A stretch of DNA of 13,305 bases from assembly GCA_937891325.1 (NCBI GenBank), contig CALAFU010000208.1, positions 1 through 13,305 of the forward strand, written 5' to 3'. Source of the DNA: an uncultured Candidatus Melainabacteria bacterium. GTDB lineage: Bacteria > Cyanobacteriota > Vampirovibrionia > Gastranaerophilales > Gastranaerophilaceae. This document shows positions 1 to 7,819 of this stretch, piece by piece. Below the pieces are notes generated by a model. That model did not search any database. It worked only from the letters and a program-made list of their open reading frames with translations, and had not been told where the DNA came from. Numbering within the stretch: the stretch's first letter is position 1; each line of letters opens with the position of its first letter. A program made the position numbers and the translations under genes.

Positions 1-475
1 AATTTTCTTCTGAAACTTCTTCAGGTTTTTTCATGTGATCAGGACAAAGACCGTCTTCTGTTAAGTCTTTTTCGCTTAAGAAACATTCACAACCGCTACA
101 ATATAAACCAGTATATGAGTGTTTATAAATATCACCTTTTTCTACAAGTTTTTTAAAGATTTTTTGAACAATTTTTTCGTGTTGTTTGTCAGTTGTTCTG
201 ATGAATTGGTTATAATCAATTCCTAGAGCTTTCCAACAATCTTGGAATTTTTGAGCGTTAGCATCGCAAAGTTCTTTTGGTGTAATTCCTTGAGATGCTG
301 ATGTTTTTTGAATTTTGATACCATGTTCATCAGTACCAGACAAGAAATAAACATCGTCACATCTTTTTTTGAAATGTCTTGCGATGATATCTGTTAATAT
401 TTTTTCGTAAGCGTGTCCAATGTGAGGTGCACCGTTTACGTAATCAATTGCAGTTGTTAAATAAAATTTTTCCAT
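1..475 (-). CDS. metG: Methionyl-tRNA synthetase, N-terminal part (gene runs off the left edge)
   Basis: Reading the minus strand from the ATG at 475 gives 158 codons that remain open to the window edge. The protein begins MEKFYLTTAIDYVNGAPHIG. The class I synthetase HIGH motif is at residues 18-21, and the residues before and after it (YVNGAPHIGHAYE) are typical of MetRS. A zinc-knuckle of the form CxxC...CxxH follows (C126, C129, C144, H147). The enzyme charges tRNA-Met with methionine in the cytoplasm and is normally essential. The KMSKS loop and the anticodon-binding domain would lie beyond the window. The start is supported by an AAAGAGG ribosome binding site about five bases upstream. 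It lies 72 bases downstream of the large membrane glycosyltransferase on the same strand, with probable -10 boxes in the gap, so it may be transcribed separately as well as by readthrough. Identification is secure; only the truncation is unresolved. Confidence 0.96.
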   Translation of the reverse strand, partial: MEKFYLTTAIDYVNGAPHIGHAYEKILTDIIARHFKKRCDDVYFLSGTDEHGIKIQKTSASQGITPKELCDANAQKFQDCWKALGIDYNQFIRTTDKQHEKIVQKIFKKLVEKGDIYKHSYTGLYCSGCECFLSEKDLTEDGLCPDHMKKPEEVSEEN

Positions 476-498
476 GAAAACCTCTTTATTTCTAAGCT

Positions 499-515
499 AT
501 TATAAAAAAATTATA
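499..515 (-). promoter_or_regulatory. Candidate metG promoter: two TATAAT -10 boxes
   Basis: On the minus strand there are two perfect TATAAT hexamers, at 510-515 and 499-504, in the 72-base gap upstream of metG. Neither has a convincing TTGACA-like -35 at 16-18 bases. In such AT-rich DNA, chance matches are plausible, so this is a tentative call. No hairpin terminator is visible in the gap, so readthrough from the polysaccharide genes is also possible. Confidence 0.35.
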
Positions 516-547
516 CAATAAACATAAAGTTTATATATTGAGCGGAT

Positions 548-3451
548 TTATCTTCCAAAAAATTCTATTTTTTCGATTTTTAAATTAAGCATATTCTCAA
601 TTTCTATCAATAAATTTTTATGAGAGTTATTTCGCCAATTAGAATTGTAACCAAGAGGAATAAGTAATTCACCGTTCCCTAAAAGGGTTACTATTGGTTG
701 ATTTTTCTTGTTATCCCAATAAATATTTAGAATGTATTTTGAAAGTTCTTGATTATTTTTATAAAGTGTTAGAAGTTTGTCGTCAAACCCTCCAAAAAAT
801 TTCTTGCTTAAATCTTCATTGATATTTATTTTTAGGTACAAATAATCAAATTCTTTGCCATTTATTTTGTTTTTAAAGTTTATTTTAAAACTGTTTTTGC
901 CATAAATAACACCGTCAACAGGCATGGAAAGAGTTCTATCGAAGGTTTTTTCAAGTGTCTTGATAGATTTTCCAAAGGAATTACAGCTAATATCAAAATT
1001 AATTTCATCATCAAAAATGTCAGAAGTTTTTTCTATATTGCTGTTTTTTAAATGATATTTTTCTAAATCTTTGGTATAAACAAACCAACCGTTTTTTAAT
1101 TTTACGTAGTTGTTGTCTTCAATCCATTTTAAAATTTCATAATTGCCAAGATGTTCAAAGTCTACAACGATAGGCTTTTGAGAGATTTTGTTTAAATAGT
1201 TTATGTAATTATCTTGAGTTTTTTTTGTTTGGAATAAATAAGTTAAATCATTATAACAACTTTTTACATCAAGAATATAGTAAAACATTCTTGGCAAATT
1301 CATAAATGTTGTGTTTTGCATTTTGTGAGTTTGTATAAAGTCATTATATTCTTTTAACTTTTCAAAGTTTTCGCGTTTCATAAAACCTTTGCCAAGTTTT
1401 TTGATGTTTAATTTTTTACCATCAACAAAGACATACTCGTTATTTAAGTATTTAAAACTTGCACTAAGTTTACAAGAATCGTTTTGAAGTCCACCGATTT
1501 TGTATTTTATATCACAGCTGAACCAATTTGAAAAAATGGTGCTAAACATTATGCTAGAAGCGAGAATTAATGTTAGGGTTACGAGTTGTTTTTTTGTATT
1601 TTCGTTCAAATACTCTCTTCCAAATGTGTAAAGTCCTAAAGTTAAATATTGCAAAATTGGAACAACGACGATAGCCGTTCTTGAGATGATTGTACCTTCA
1701 TCTGCGGCAATTAAGGTGTATGAAAAAGCTACAATTTGAAAAATTATTGAAGAGGATAAAACTAAGAATAAAGGTGATTTATAAAACTCTTGGTTTTTAT
1801 TATTAAACCAAATTGTTCCTAAAACAGTGATAGGAAGGATTACAGAAATTGTAGGAATAAAAATTTTGCTCAAAATATAGAATACAAACTTTATTCCTGT
1901 AGGTAAAAAGATTAAATATTCTTTTGGCATAAATTGTCTAGGATTTAGTATTGTTGCGCCGTCTGCTAATATACTTTGATTAGCTAATAACAAAATATGT
2001 TTATCCATATTTAAAAATATAGGTAGCATTGCAATAACGGCTAGAAACACCAAAAGCCAACCAAACCAAAATTTGAAATTTTTTCTATAATTTGTTTTTG
2101 AAAATTCTTTAAATTGAATAATTCCAAATGGTAATGTTGCAAATAGCATAGATGCACCATAAATAGGATAATAGAATCCAGCAATTACAATTAATAATAT
2201 CCAAATTTTTAACCATAAATCTCGATTATTAATTAATTTTGGCAAAGTTAAAATTAATAAAATTGGTAAAATTAAATATCCGCGATTATAAATGAATAAT
2301 CCTGTTGATGCGCCTAAAAGTAATGAAATTGAACTTCCTGCAAGTGTGTATGATAAAGTGCCAACGATAATTGCAAAGCAAAATAAAATTAATGAATAAG
2401 CAACCGGATAAATAGTTGCACTATCACCTAAAAGTTTTAAAACAGTGCCTGTCAACAAAGAGTAGTTTCCAGAACTTGGTGTAAAATCTTTGTATAACGC
2501 TAAATTTTGTCCAAAAACTTGTTGATACTCTACAATTTGCTCTCCGTGGTGAAACAAATCTGACGGAACAATTTGAGCTGGACTTGTAAAAGAATTTATT
2601 GCAAAAATAACAAGTACAGAAGCTAATGAAATCAAGGCCTTTACGTTCAAATTTTCATTGTTAAATTGTTTTTTTACAAAGCTAAAAGCGTTATAAAAAG
2701 CAAATAACATTACTGAACCTATAATGACATAAAACAAGGTAGGGTAGGGCAATTTTACTATTTCAGAACCATATTCATAGGTATCTTTAAAGTAAATCAA
2801 TAAATTTAGTGGTAAAAATATTTGCAAAACAAGAATGGTTTTGTTTAAAAACTTTTCTCCCAATTTTTTCCATAAACAAATTATTTCAAATGTGAAAAAC
2901 ATTGATAAAATCAGCAAAAATATTTGATTTATATCGTCACCAAATTTATAAAATATTTCATAAAATGAGCAAATTGGAACTAAAAACGTTATCAATGCAA
3001 TGATTGCAGTTGTTGCATAATAGGTAAAAAAGCCAATTAGCATTAGTTTATTCGCATAATTTTGCCATAAGGAGTAAACAATAATATAGAAAAATATTGC
3101 AGTAATTAGTTTTGTAGAAATAATGGTTGAAAACATTACCGTAGCTATAACTAAACCTATCAAAAAATAATATAAATAAGGTCGTTTTGGTTGCCTATTT
3201 TCAATTGGTTTGTTGTTAAATTTTATTCCAAACATTAGTGAAACTATGCTTCCAACAAGCAAAAGCGATTTATAAATAGCAAGTTCTAGAGATTTATTTG
3301 TATTATAAAGTGAAATTCCATAAATAAAATCTGGATAATTTTGGCTTGTAAAACTAATGAATGGCAATAATATTGTCATTATTAAGCTAACCACAAGTGA
3401 ACTAAATAAAATTGTATCGATTAAATTTCCGATTTTCTTTTTGTCGTCCAT
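548..3451 (-). CDS. Large GT-C-like polytopic membrane glycosyltransferase, 967 aa
   Basis: Residues 1 to about 645 are almost continuous hydrophobic helices. The last ~320 residues (about 645-967) are polar and mixed alpha/beta, probably an extracytoplasmic domain. The stretch DLFHHGEQIVEYQQVFGQNL (from residue 298), followed by ALYKDF and a PSSG turn at 326-329, resembles the first catalytic loop of GT-C enzymes: an acidic/histidine motif, then 'G..lYkDf.P..G'. Such enzymes take sugars from polyprenyl-phosphate donors and transfer them outside the cytoplasmic membrane. This assignment rests on topology and that loop only; the acceptor and sugar are unknown. It is odd that about eight hydrophobic segments precede the loop, whereas in GT-C proteins it usually follows the first helix. 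The start ATG lies one base after the stop of the upstream nucleotidyltransferase gene and has only a weak GGA element, which suggests translational coupling. Alternatives are a polymerase or another integral-membrane envelope protein. Confidence 0.7.
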   Translation of the reverse strand: MDDKKKIGNLIDTILFSSLVVSLIMTILLPFISFTSQNYPDFIYGISLYNTNKSLELAIYKSLLLVGSIVSLMFGIKFNNKPIENRQPKRPYLYYFLIGLVIATVMFSTIISTKLITAIFFYIIVYSLWQNYANKLMLIGFFTYYATTAIIALITFLVPICSFYEIFYKFGDDINQIFLLILSMFFTFEIICLWKKLGEKFLNKTILVLQIFLPLNLLIYFKDTYEYGSEIVKLPYPTLFYVIIGSVMLFAFYNAFSFVKKQFNNENLNVKALISLASVLVIFAINSFTSPAQIVPSDLFHHGEQIVEYQQVFGQNLALYKDFTPSSGNYSLLTGTVLKLLGDSATIYPVAYSLILFCFAIIVGTLSYTLAGSSISLLLGASTGLFIYNRGYLILPILLILTLPKLINNRDLWLKIWILLIVIAGFYYPIYGASMLFATLPFGIIQFKEFSKTNYRKNFKFWFGWLLVFLAVIAMLPIFLNMDKHILLLANQSILADGATILNPRQFMPKEYLIFLPTGIKFVFYILSKIFIPTISVILPITVLGTIWFNNKNQEFYKSPLFLVLSSSIIFQIVAFSYTLIAADEGTIISRTAIVVVPILQYLTLGLYTFGREYLNENTKKQLVTLTLILASSIMFSTIFSNWFSCDIKYKIGGLQNDSCKLSASFKYLNNEYVFVDGKKLNIKKLGKGFMKRENFEKLKEYNDFIQTHKMQNTTFMNLPRMFYYILDVKSCYNDLTYLFQTKKTQDNYINYLNKISQKPIVVDFEHLGNYEILKWIEDNNYVKLKNGWFVYTKDLEKYHLKNSNIEKTSDIFDDEINFDISCNSFGKSIKTLEKTFDRTLSMPVDGVIYGKNSFKINFKNKINGKEFDYLYLKININEDLSKKFFGGFDDKLLTLYKNNQELSKYILNIYWDNKKNQPIVTLLGNGELLIPLGYNSNWRNNSHKNLLIEIENMLNLKIEKIEFFGR

Positions 3452-3452
3452 T

Positions 3453-4178
3453 TTATTTTTCCGAAATAAAGGTTTCTAGTTCTTCTGGTGTTCCTAAAAC
3501 ATGAACTTTTTCAGCATCAACAAGACTCATAGATAATTTATAACCTTGTTTTATCATGTAGTTATACATTGGTGCAATGTATTTTTCTTTCAGATTTGAA
3601 AGATTTTTTTCACCATAAAATTCTTTATAAATTTTTAAATAAAGTTCTCCTGATGAAAAATAATATGCTCCAAGTGAACAGTTGTCAGAAATTCTATTTT
3701 TTTCTTGAACTTCAATAACATTTCCAAAATCGTCAGTTTTTACAAAACTCCAATGGTTGCCTTCTGCCTTAAAACAAGGAATTGAGCCGTCACCTTGCAA
3801 ATCCTCTGATTTCATTTGAAAAGGTTCGACGTAAGTATCAATATTGTAAACTAAAACACCTTCTTTTAAATTGCATTTTTCAATTCCGATTTTTGCACTT
3901 GTTGCTTGTCCGTCTGTAACGTAATCAAGTTCTATAACTTCAGGGGTAATATTATAATTTTTGCAATGAGTTTCAATAAAATCTTTTGCGCTATCTTCTT
4001 TTCTAACAACAAAAACAAATTTGTCTACCTCGCTAAAATATCCACGCAAACTGTCTAAGGACCATTCAAATAAAGTCTTGCCCTTTGCTTCTATCATATA
4101 TTTGGGCAAATTGTAACCTGCTTTTGCAAAGCGTGAACCGATTCCGCCCATTGTTATTATGATATTAAATTTCTTCAT
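3453..4178 (-). CDS. Sugar (or sugar-like) nucleotidyltransferase, 241 aa
   Basis: A cytoplasmic NTP-transferase of the GT-A/Rossmann type. It probably activates a sugar-1-phosphate or polyol phosphate to its NDP form for surface polysaccharide synthesis. The N-terminus carries the nucleotide-binding signature as MGGIGSRF (residues 10-17) followed by AGYNLPK (20-26), with the expected R16 and K26. The run YVTDGQATSA (86-95) and the metal-binding aspartate in YNIDTYV (D114) also fit. Length is normal for a catalytic domain with no C-terminal acyltransferase or beta-helix extension. The substrate cannot be read from the sequence. The ATG shares its A with the TAA stop of the upstream HAD gene (TAATG), a classic translational-coupling arrangement, and only one base separates it from the membrane glycosyltransferase gene downstream. 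The family call is firm; specificity is unknown. Confidence 0.88.
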   Translation of the reverse strand: MKKFNIIITMGGIGSRFAKAGYNLPKYMIEAKGKTLFEWSLDSLRGYFSEVDKFVFVVRKEDSAKDFIETHCKNYNITPEVIELDYVTDGQATSAKIGIEKCNLKEGVLVYNIDTYVEPFQMKSEDLQGDGSIPCFKAEGNHWSFVKTDDFGNVIEVQEKNRISDNCSLGAYYFSSGELYLKIYKEFYGEKNLSNLKEKYIAPMYNYMIKQGYKLSMSLVDAEKVHVLGTPEELETFISEK

Positions 4179-4576
4179 TACTCAGATATTTCCTTGCTTT
4201 TGTTGCAAATTTCGTTTAATTCTTCCACTGAATATTTTAAAAATTCATCAGGTCGAACGCTTCTGTCATCAACATAAAATCCTTTGTGCCCTGGCCAAGG
4301 TTTACCGTAAATTATTTCATCATAAGGAATTTCCCATTTTTCAAACCAATTTAACAAAATTTTTGCAGTGTTTTTGTTGATTAAACCAATATTTCCATTG
4401 TAAGAATTCATATTTCTAGAGGTGAATAGAACAATTTTTGCACCGTTATCGTGATAATATTTTAATTTATCAACTACATTTTTGTATGGAACAATATCTT
4501 CGTATTTTTCTTCTTTGCCTTTGATAGGGCAAATTGTTCCGTCTATATCAACAATAAAACTAAAATCTTTAAACAT
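4178..4576 (-). CDS. HAD-superfamily phosphatase-like capsule/polysaccharide biosynthesis protein, 132 aa
   Basis: All HAD signatures are present in a compact protein with no large cap: motif I VDIDGT (D10 and D12), motif II FTSRN (51-55), the motif III lysine in GKPW (K92), and motif IV YVDDRS (D103, D104). HAD enzymes of this size usually hydrolyse a phosphate monoester through a phospho-aspartate at motif I. Similar short HAD proteins commonly accompany sugar nucleotidyltransferases in capsule or exopolysaccharide clusters, and the run IPYDEIIYGKPW..HKGFYVDDRSVRPDEFL is typical of that group. It therefore probably dephosphorylates or processes an intermediate made in this same module, which is an inference. 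Both ends overlap neighbours by one base (TAATG with each), so the three genes are very probably co-translated. Confidence 0.85.
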   Translation of the reverse strand: MFKDFSFIVDIDGTICPIKGKEEKYEDIVPYKNVVDKLKYYHDNGAKIVLFTSRNMNSYNGNIGLINKNTAKILLNWFEKWEIPYDEIIYGKPWPGHKGFYVDDRSVRPDEFLKYSVEELNEICNKSKEISE

Positions 4577-5397
4577 TATTTTATAACCTCTGCTTGATAA
4601 GTGTAATTTGTGTTAGTTCTGTAATCGCTATTTAAAAACATTTTTCTGTTCATAACAAAAGTGAACAATAACGCTAAAACTTTGTATGCTTGGCTAACTA
4701 ATTTTACGTTAGAAACTTGATCACTTTCACTCCAACGAATTGGGAAAAATTTTGTTTTGTGCTTGTAATAAGATGAACCTAAAATCATGCAGTAATTAAA
4801 CATTAGGTTGTCATAGTATTTTTCATAAAATTTATTTTCAAGCATTTTTACAGAATACATATTTAAGCCAGACCCAAGGTCAAAAATAGGTTTGAAGGTT
4901 GCAATTGAAAATAAAAAGTCATAAACTATATTTCCAAAAGTTCTGAAAAGAGAGTAACCTTCTAGCTTAGAGCCTTTCATAAATCTAGCACCTAAAAGAC
5001 AATCGCAATTCTTGTAATCTTTATTTTCTAAATATGGAATTAAATCTTCAATGTGTCCTTGATCATCACCATGAAGAACAATTACGTAATCAAAATTATT
5101 TTTTATTGCATAATCAAAAGCAACCTTGTGAGAGCCACCTAACCCATAGTTTTCATGATTTCTAAGTAGATGAATAGGAAGTGTTGGGTTAGAATTTATG
5201 AAATCTAAAACAACTTCTTCTCCGTTGTCAGTGCTTAAATTATTTACAACAATAACTTCAGTCAAATACTTTTGAATATTTTCATTTAGTGACGAAAGGA
5301 CTCTCACTATCTGATTTGCGCAGTTGTACATTGGTATAAATAATAAAATTCTATCCATTTTAAGCCCTAAATTTAACCTGTTTGATAATGATAACAT
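4576..5397 (-). CDS. Family 2 (GT-A) glycosyltransferase, 273 aa
   Basis: Cytoplasmic-face glycosyltransferase. The N-terminal strand ILLFIPMYNCANQI, the NNLSTDNG loop (residues 52-59, in the place of the usual D-x-S-x-D), the metal-binding region HGDDQGH (109-115) and GARFMKGS match the GT2 fold, and the order and spacing resemble the polyprenyl-phosphate sugar transferase branch. If so, it could supply the lipid-linked sugar used by the large GT-C protein of the same operon; this is inference. It has no long C-terminal membrane segment, only a short hydrophobic stretch near residues 229-240. Start choice: the ATG at 5397 has the better ribosome site (TGAGGG, six bases away). The internal ATG at 5358 (AGGG, six bases away) would remove a 13-residue tail and place the start where GT2 proteins usually begin, so either is possible. 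It is the first gene of the minus-strand polysaccharide operon. Confidence 0.87.
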   Translation of the reverse strand: MLSLSNRLNLGLKMDRILLFIPMYNCANQIVRVLSSLNENIQKYLTEVIVVNNLSTDNGEEVVLDFINSNPTLPIHLLRNHENYGLGGSHKVAFDYAIKNNFDYVIVLHGDDQGHIEDLIPYLENKDYKNCDCLLGARFMKGSKLEGYSLFRTFGNIVYDFLFSIATFKPIFDLGSGLNMYSVKMLENKFYEKYYDNLMFNYCMILGSSYYKHKTKFFPIRWSESDQVSNVKLVSQAYKVLALLFTFVMNRKMFLNSDYRTNTNYTYQAEVIK

Positions 5398-5433
5398 AAA
5401 TTACCCTCAGTGTGCTAATTGTAAACACAATAA

Positions 5434-5461
5434 AAAAAGACTCCTGAAAAGGAGTCTTTTT
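5434..5461. terminator. Bidirectional hairpin terminator, copy 1 of a repeated sequence
   Basis: A perfect 12-bp stem whose core reads GACTCCT-GAAA-AGGAGTC, flanked by A5 on the left and T5 on the right. It therefore works as an intrinsic terminator in either direction. On the plus strand the loop is a GNRA-type GAAA tetraloop. It lies between the stop of the GIY-YIG nuclease gene and the start of the GT2 gene, both on the minus strand, so it should end the nuclease operon. The identical 28 bases occur again at 8336-8363. Confidence 0.9.
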
Positions 5462-5488
5462 AATAAATTTCTATTTAGATGTATAATA

Positions 5489-6262
5489 TTACTCATGGTA
5501 TATTACAGGATTTGCTTGTCCTTTTTTTGTGTAAGTATCAGGAATTCTTTTTTTCATAAAATGATTTAGTATTTCTTCCGAAGGCTTTGCATCCTCTTTT
5601 ATAAATTCATATCTGATTCCATTATCAGATAATACCCATTCTTTTACCTTATAAATACCTCTAACAATTCCATCAATAACACCAAAAACATATTTAAAAT
5701 TGTTAGCCCTATTTGGATTTATCTTCCAAGAAGCTCTAGTTGCTTCATAAATACACTCATCGTCTGTTAAACTTGGTTTAGAATTTTTTATTTCATTTAC
5801 TCTATCCCATTTTGTTTTTATAATCATATACTTAAAACTATCAATTTCTTCATACGTTTCTATAGATAAATTTTGTTGTAAAGTTAAAGAGTTTGCAACA
5901 CCTCTATCATTTGCATGCCCATTTTGAATATTTGTTAATTTATCAAAATTATAGCAATCCATGACTGCAGATTCAACTTCATAAGCAGTATCTTTATCTA
6001 GCCCATATCTATGTATAATGTGAATTACTTTTAATCCAGCTTGATGGATATCTCTAATTGTTTGAATTTTTAAAGAAATATTATCTTCGTGTTCAGAATC
6101 TATATCATAATTTTTTAAAGCGTCATTGGCGTGGTCAAAAACTCTATTTCCTGACCCCTTACCAACATAAAATGTTTGACCATTTCTTGGGTCAATTAAT
6201 CTATATACATAACATTTTAATTCTTCGCAAACTTCTGGTGAAAATTTTTCAATTACTGTCAT
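5489..6262 (-). CDS. GIY-YIG nuclease of the LEM-3-like type with C-terminal accessory domain, 257 aa
   Basis: The N-terminal ~115 residues form a GIY-YIG nuclease domain in its LEM-3/ANKLE1-like form. The GIY strand appears as YVYRLID (18-24), the YIG strand as FYVGKG (31-36), with arginine R40, the catalytic-position glutamate E97 (YEVESAV) and N111 (LTNIQNG). All expected catalytic positions look intact, so it is probably an active DNA endonuclease. The C-terminal half (about 165-257) has ATRASWK, then YVFGVIDGIVRGIYKVKEW, and ends KKGQANPVIYHE. This pattern recurs C-terminally in bacterial proteins of this kind and may bind nucleic acid (inference). The gene starts at an ATG with AAAGGAAA four bases upstream and follows the membrane-protein gene by 13 bases, so it is the last gene of the operon. 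Its biological role is unknown; defence, DNA processing and toxin are all open. Confidence 0.85.
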   Translation of the reverse strand: MTVIEKFSPEVCEELKCYVYRLIDPRNGQTFYVGKGSGNRVFDHANDALKNYDIDSEHEDNISLKIQTIRDIHQAGLKVIHIIHRYGLDKDTAYEVESAVMDCYNFDKLTNIQNGHANDRGVANSLTLQQNLSIETYEEIDSFKYMIIKTKWDRVNEIKNSKPSLTDDECIYEATRASWKINPNRANNFKYVFGVIDGIVRGIYKVKEWVLSDNGIRYEFIKEDAKPSEEILNHFMKKRIPDTYTKKGQANPVIYHE

Positions 6263-6275
6263 ATTATTTCCTTTT

Positions 6276-6911
6276 TTATTTTAGTTCAATTGTTGTATTT
6301 CTTACTTCTCTTAAAGCATTTCTAGCTTCATTCTCAAGTTTTGAATGTTCTTGTACGCAAGTTACAAAATTAACTCTTTCTGCTTCACAATCTTTTTCCA
6401 AATTTGTCAATTTCTTTGCTATTTCTTCAAACTTTTTACCATTTTCCTTCTTCAAAGCAGAGATTTTTTCTAAAGATTTAACAAATTGTTTTTCTGTACA
6501 AGGTTGCCAGTTTTGTTCGCCTCTAAAATTGTAAGAACATTTTATGGATGCATTTTTATCAGCATAAGGTAATTCTATTCTACCAATCTCTATATTTTCC
6601 ATATGATTCCAACCAGTAGAAACTCTAAAAGCATATTGTTTTGTATCACCAGAATATTCATTCATTTCTACTATTTCATCAAAATATTTTGAACCAGAAT
6701 ATTTATATTTCTTAGCTTTAATTTGATATGAATCATCACAATCCTCATTTATACAAACAGTTTCTTCGAAATCTTCAGGTTCATTTGCTTGTGAAATTAA
6801 ATAAGAAACTGTTAATTTTTTCTGTTGAACAAAATAAAATGTTCCAATAGAAATTACTAATGCTATTAAGACAAATCCTATTATTAAACCTATGATTTTA
6901 AGTTTTGACAT
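6276..6911 (-). CDS. Membrane-anchored hypothetical protein with six extracytoplasmic cysteines, 211 aa
   Basis: No family recognised. One hydrophobic helix spans residues 5-28, probably an uncleaved anchor because no clear signal peptidase site follows. The rest looks extracytoplasmic. It has exactly six cysteines (53, 58, 125, 138, 175, 185), enough for three disulfides, the first pair as CINEDC. Residues 141-205 are charged and probably coiled-coil (LEKISALKKENGKKFEEIAKKL). The start is placed at the ATG at 6911 because AAGGAAG lies four to five bases upstream. The ATG at 6926 would add five residues and has no ribosome site. The gene follows the secreted-protein gene by 18 bases and precedes the nuclease gene by 13, so the three are very probably one transcript. 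Confidence 0.8.
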   Translation of the reverse strand: MSKLKIIGLIIGFVLIALVISIGTFYFVQQKKLTVSYLISQANEPEDFEETVCINEDCDDSYQIKAKKYKYSGSKYFDEIVEMNEYSGDTKQYAFRVSTGWNHMENIEIGRIELPYADKNASIKCSYNFRGEQNWQPCTEKQFVKSLEKISALKKENGKKFEEIAKKLTNLEKDCEAERVNFVTCVQEHSKLENEARNALREVRNTTIELK

Positions 6912-6929
6912 AATTCTTCCTTTCATCTA

Positions 6930-7799
6930 TTACTTTAATAACTCTAATACATCTGTACCTTGTTCTATCCAACTTCTTGTAGAACCAGGTAAATAGTAAC
7001 TGCCATGATTAATTAATCGTTTACCAATTTCTTTTTTTCTTTGTGCTTTTTGTTGCGCATCTGCAAGTGCTTTAGCTTCTGCTTTTTCTTTTTTCATTAC
7101 ATCGGCTGTTATAGTCATTATTTGATTGTAGGGAGTTGCAATTTCTATATCTTTTTTTCTGATTTTTGCAATAATATCATCATATTCAACCTTTGTAAGA
7201 ATACCCTGTTTTAAATTTTCATTTGCTCTATCATAATCAACTCTTAAATTATTTAATTTCCTTAATTTGTCACTTTTATATAATAGTAATTCCAATTCTG
7301 AAGAAACATCTACACCAGCAGCCTGTTTATCCTGTAATAATCGAACTCTTTTATCAATGGTTTCAATAGATTGAGATAATTTTATTGAATTTGGTATTGT
7401 TGCCTTTTCCAATTCTAAAGCCTTTGCTTTCGCTCTTGCTTCTGCTTGTTGTTGTGCTTTTTGTTTTTGAATTTCCGCATAATTATTTTGCTTATTATTT
7501 GTTTTATTTATTGTTTTTGATTGGCTTGAAGTAGGTTTAACACCTTCTACTATACCTTGATTAAACTTTTTGAATTGTTCCATTGTATTATCATAATCAG
7601 ACTTACTTTTTGAAAACCACATTTCACATCTTCCGTTGTATCTTGAAATTGATGCACAATAGTGAGTTCTTGATTCTACACAGAATCCGTACATATTTTT
7701 ACTTGTGCAAGGTCCAATTTCCTTTTCTGTTGTCATTCCAGCATAAACAACGTTACCTACAATGAATAATAGTAATAAACTTAATAATACTTTTTTCAC
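6930..7799 (-). CDS. Secreted hypothetical protein with Cys-rich head and long helical body, GTG start, 289 aa
   Basis: No family recognised over the full length. The N-terminus is a clear signal peptide (MKKVLLSLLLLFIVGNVVYA, likely cleaved after A20). A short cysteine-rich head follows with C31, C40, C48 and C58, suggesting two disulfides. An N/Q/K-rich linker (about 90-107) comes next, then largely helical, charged sequence with Ala/Gln/Lys-rich stretches at about 108-133 and 235-256, probably coiled coil. Residues 190-214 (ENLKQGILTKVEYDDIIAKI) resemble a SHOCT-type short helical hairpin, a weak similarity seen by eye. The GTG start at 7799 is supported by a near-perfect AGGAGGG four bases upstream and by the position of the signal peptide. 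It is the first gene of the three-gene operon, reading away from the MerR-like gene. Confidence 0.82.
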   Translation of the reverse strand: MKKVLLSLLLLFIVGNVVYAGMTTEKEIGPCTSKNMYGFCVESRTHYCASISRYNGRCEMWFSKSKSDYDNTMEQFKKFNQGIVEGVKPTSSQSKTINKTNNKQNNYAEIQKQKAQQQAEARAKAKALELEKATIPNSIKLSQSIETIDKRVRLLQDKQAAGVDVSSELELLLYKSDKLRKLNNLRVDYDRANENLKQGILTKVEYDDIIAKIRKKDIEIATPYNQIMTITADVMKKEKAEAKALADAQQKAQRKKEIGKRLINHGSYYLPGSTRSWIEQGTDVLELLK

Positions 7800-7819
7800 G
7801 AACCCTCCTATTCTATTGT

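Noticed and set aside
4159..4380. Plus-strand 73-codon open frame
   Set aside because: Antisense to the HAD gene, whose four catalytic motifs are intact.
5462..5488. Possible tRNA fragment or classical attL site beside the left hairpin
   Set aside because: No stretch here matches the tRNA-Leu 3' end; only the terminator and a few A/T bases are shared, so a classical tRNA att site is not supported.
5324..5569. Plus-strand 81-codon open frame
   Set aside because: It crosses the bidirectional terminator and both neighbouring real genes in antisense, and shows no domain or ribosome site.
6058..6534. Plus-strand 158-codon open frame
   Set aside because: It lies opposite the GIY-YIG and membrane-protein genes, which have strong motifs and ribosome sites; its Phe/Leu/Ser-rich composition is typical of an antisense shadow.
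7583..7765. Plus-strand 60-codon open frame
   Set aside because: Antisense to the secreted-protein gene's signal peptide and Cys-rich head; no ribosome site.
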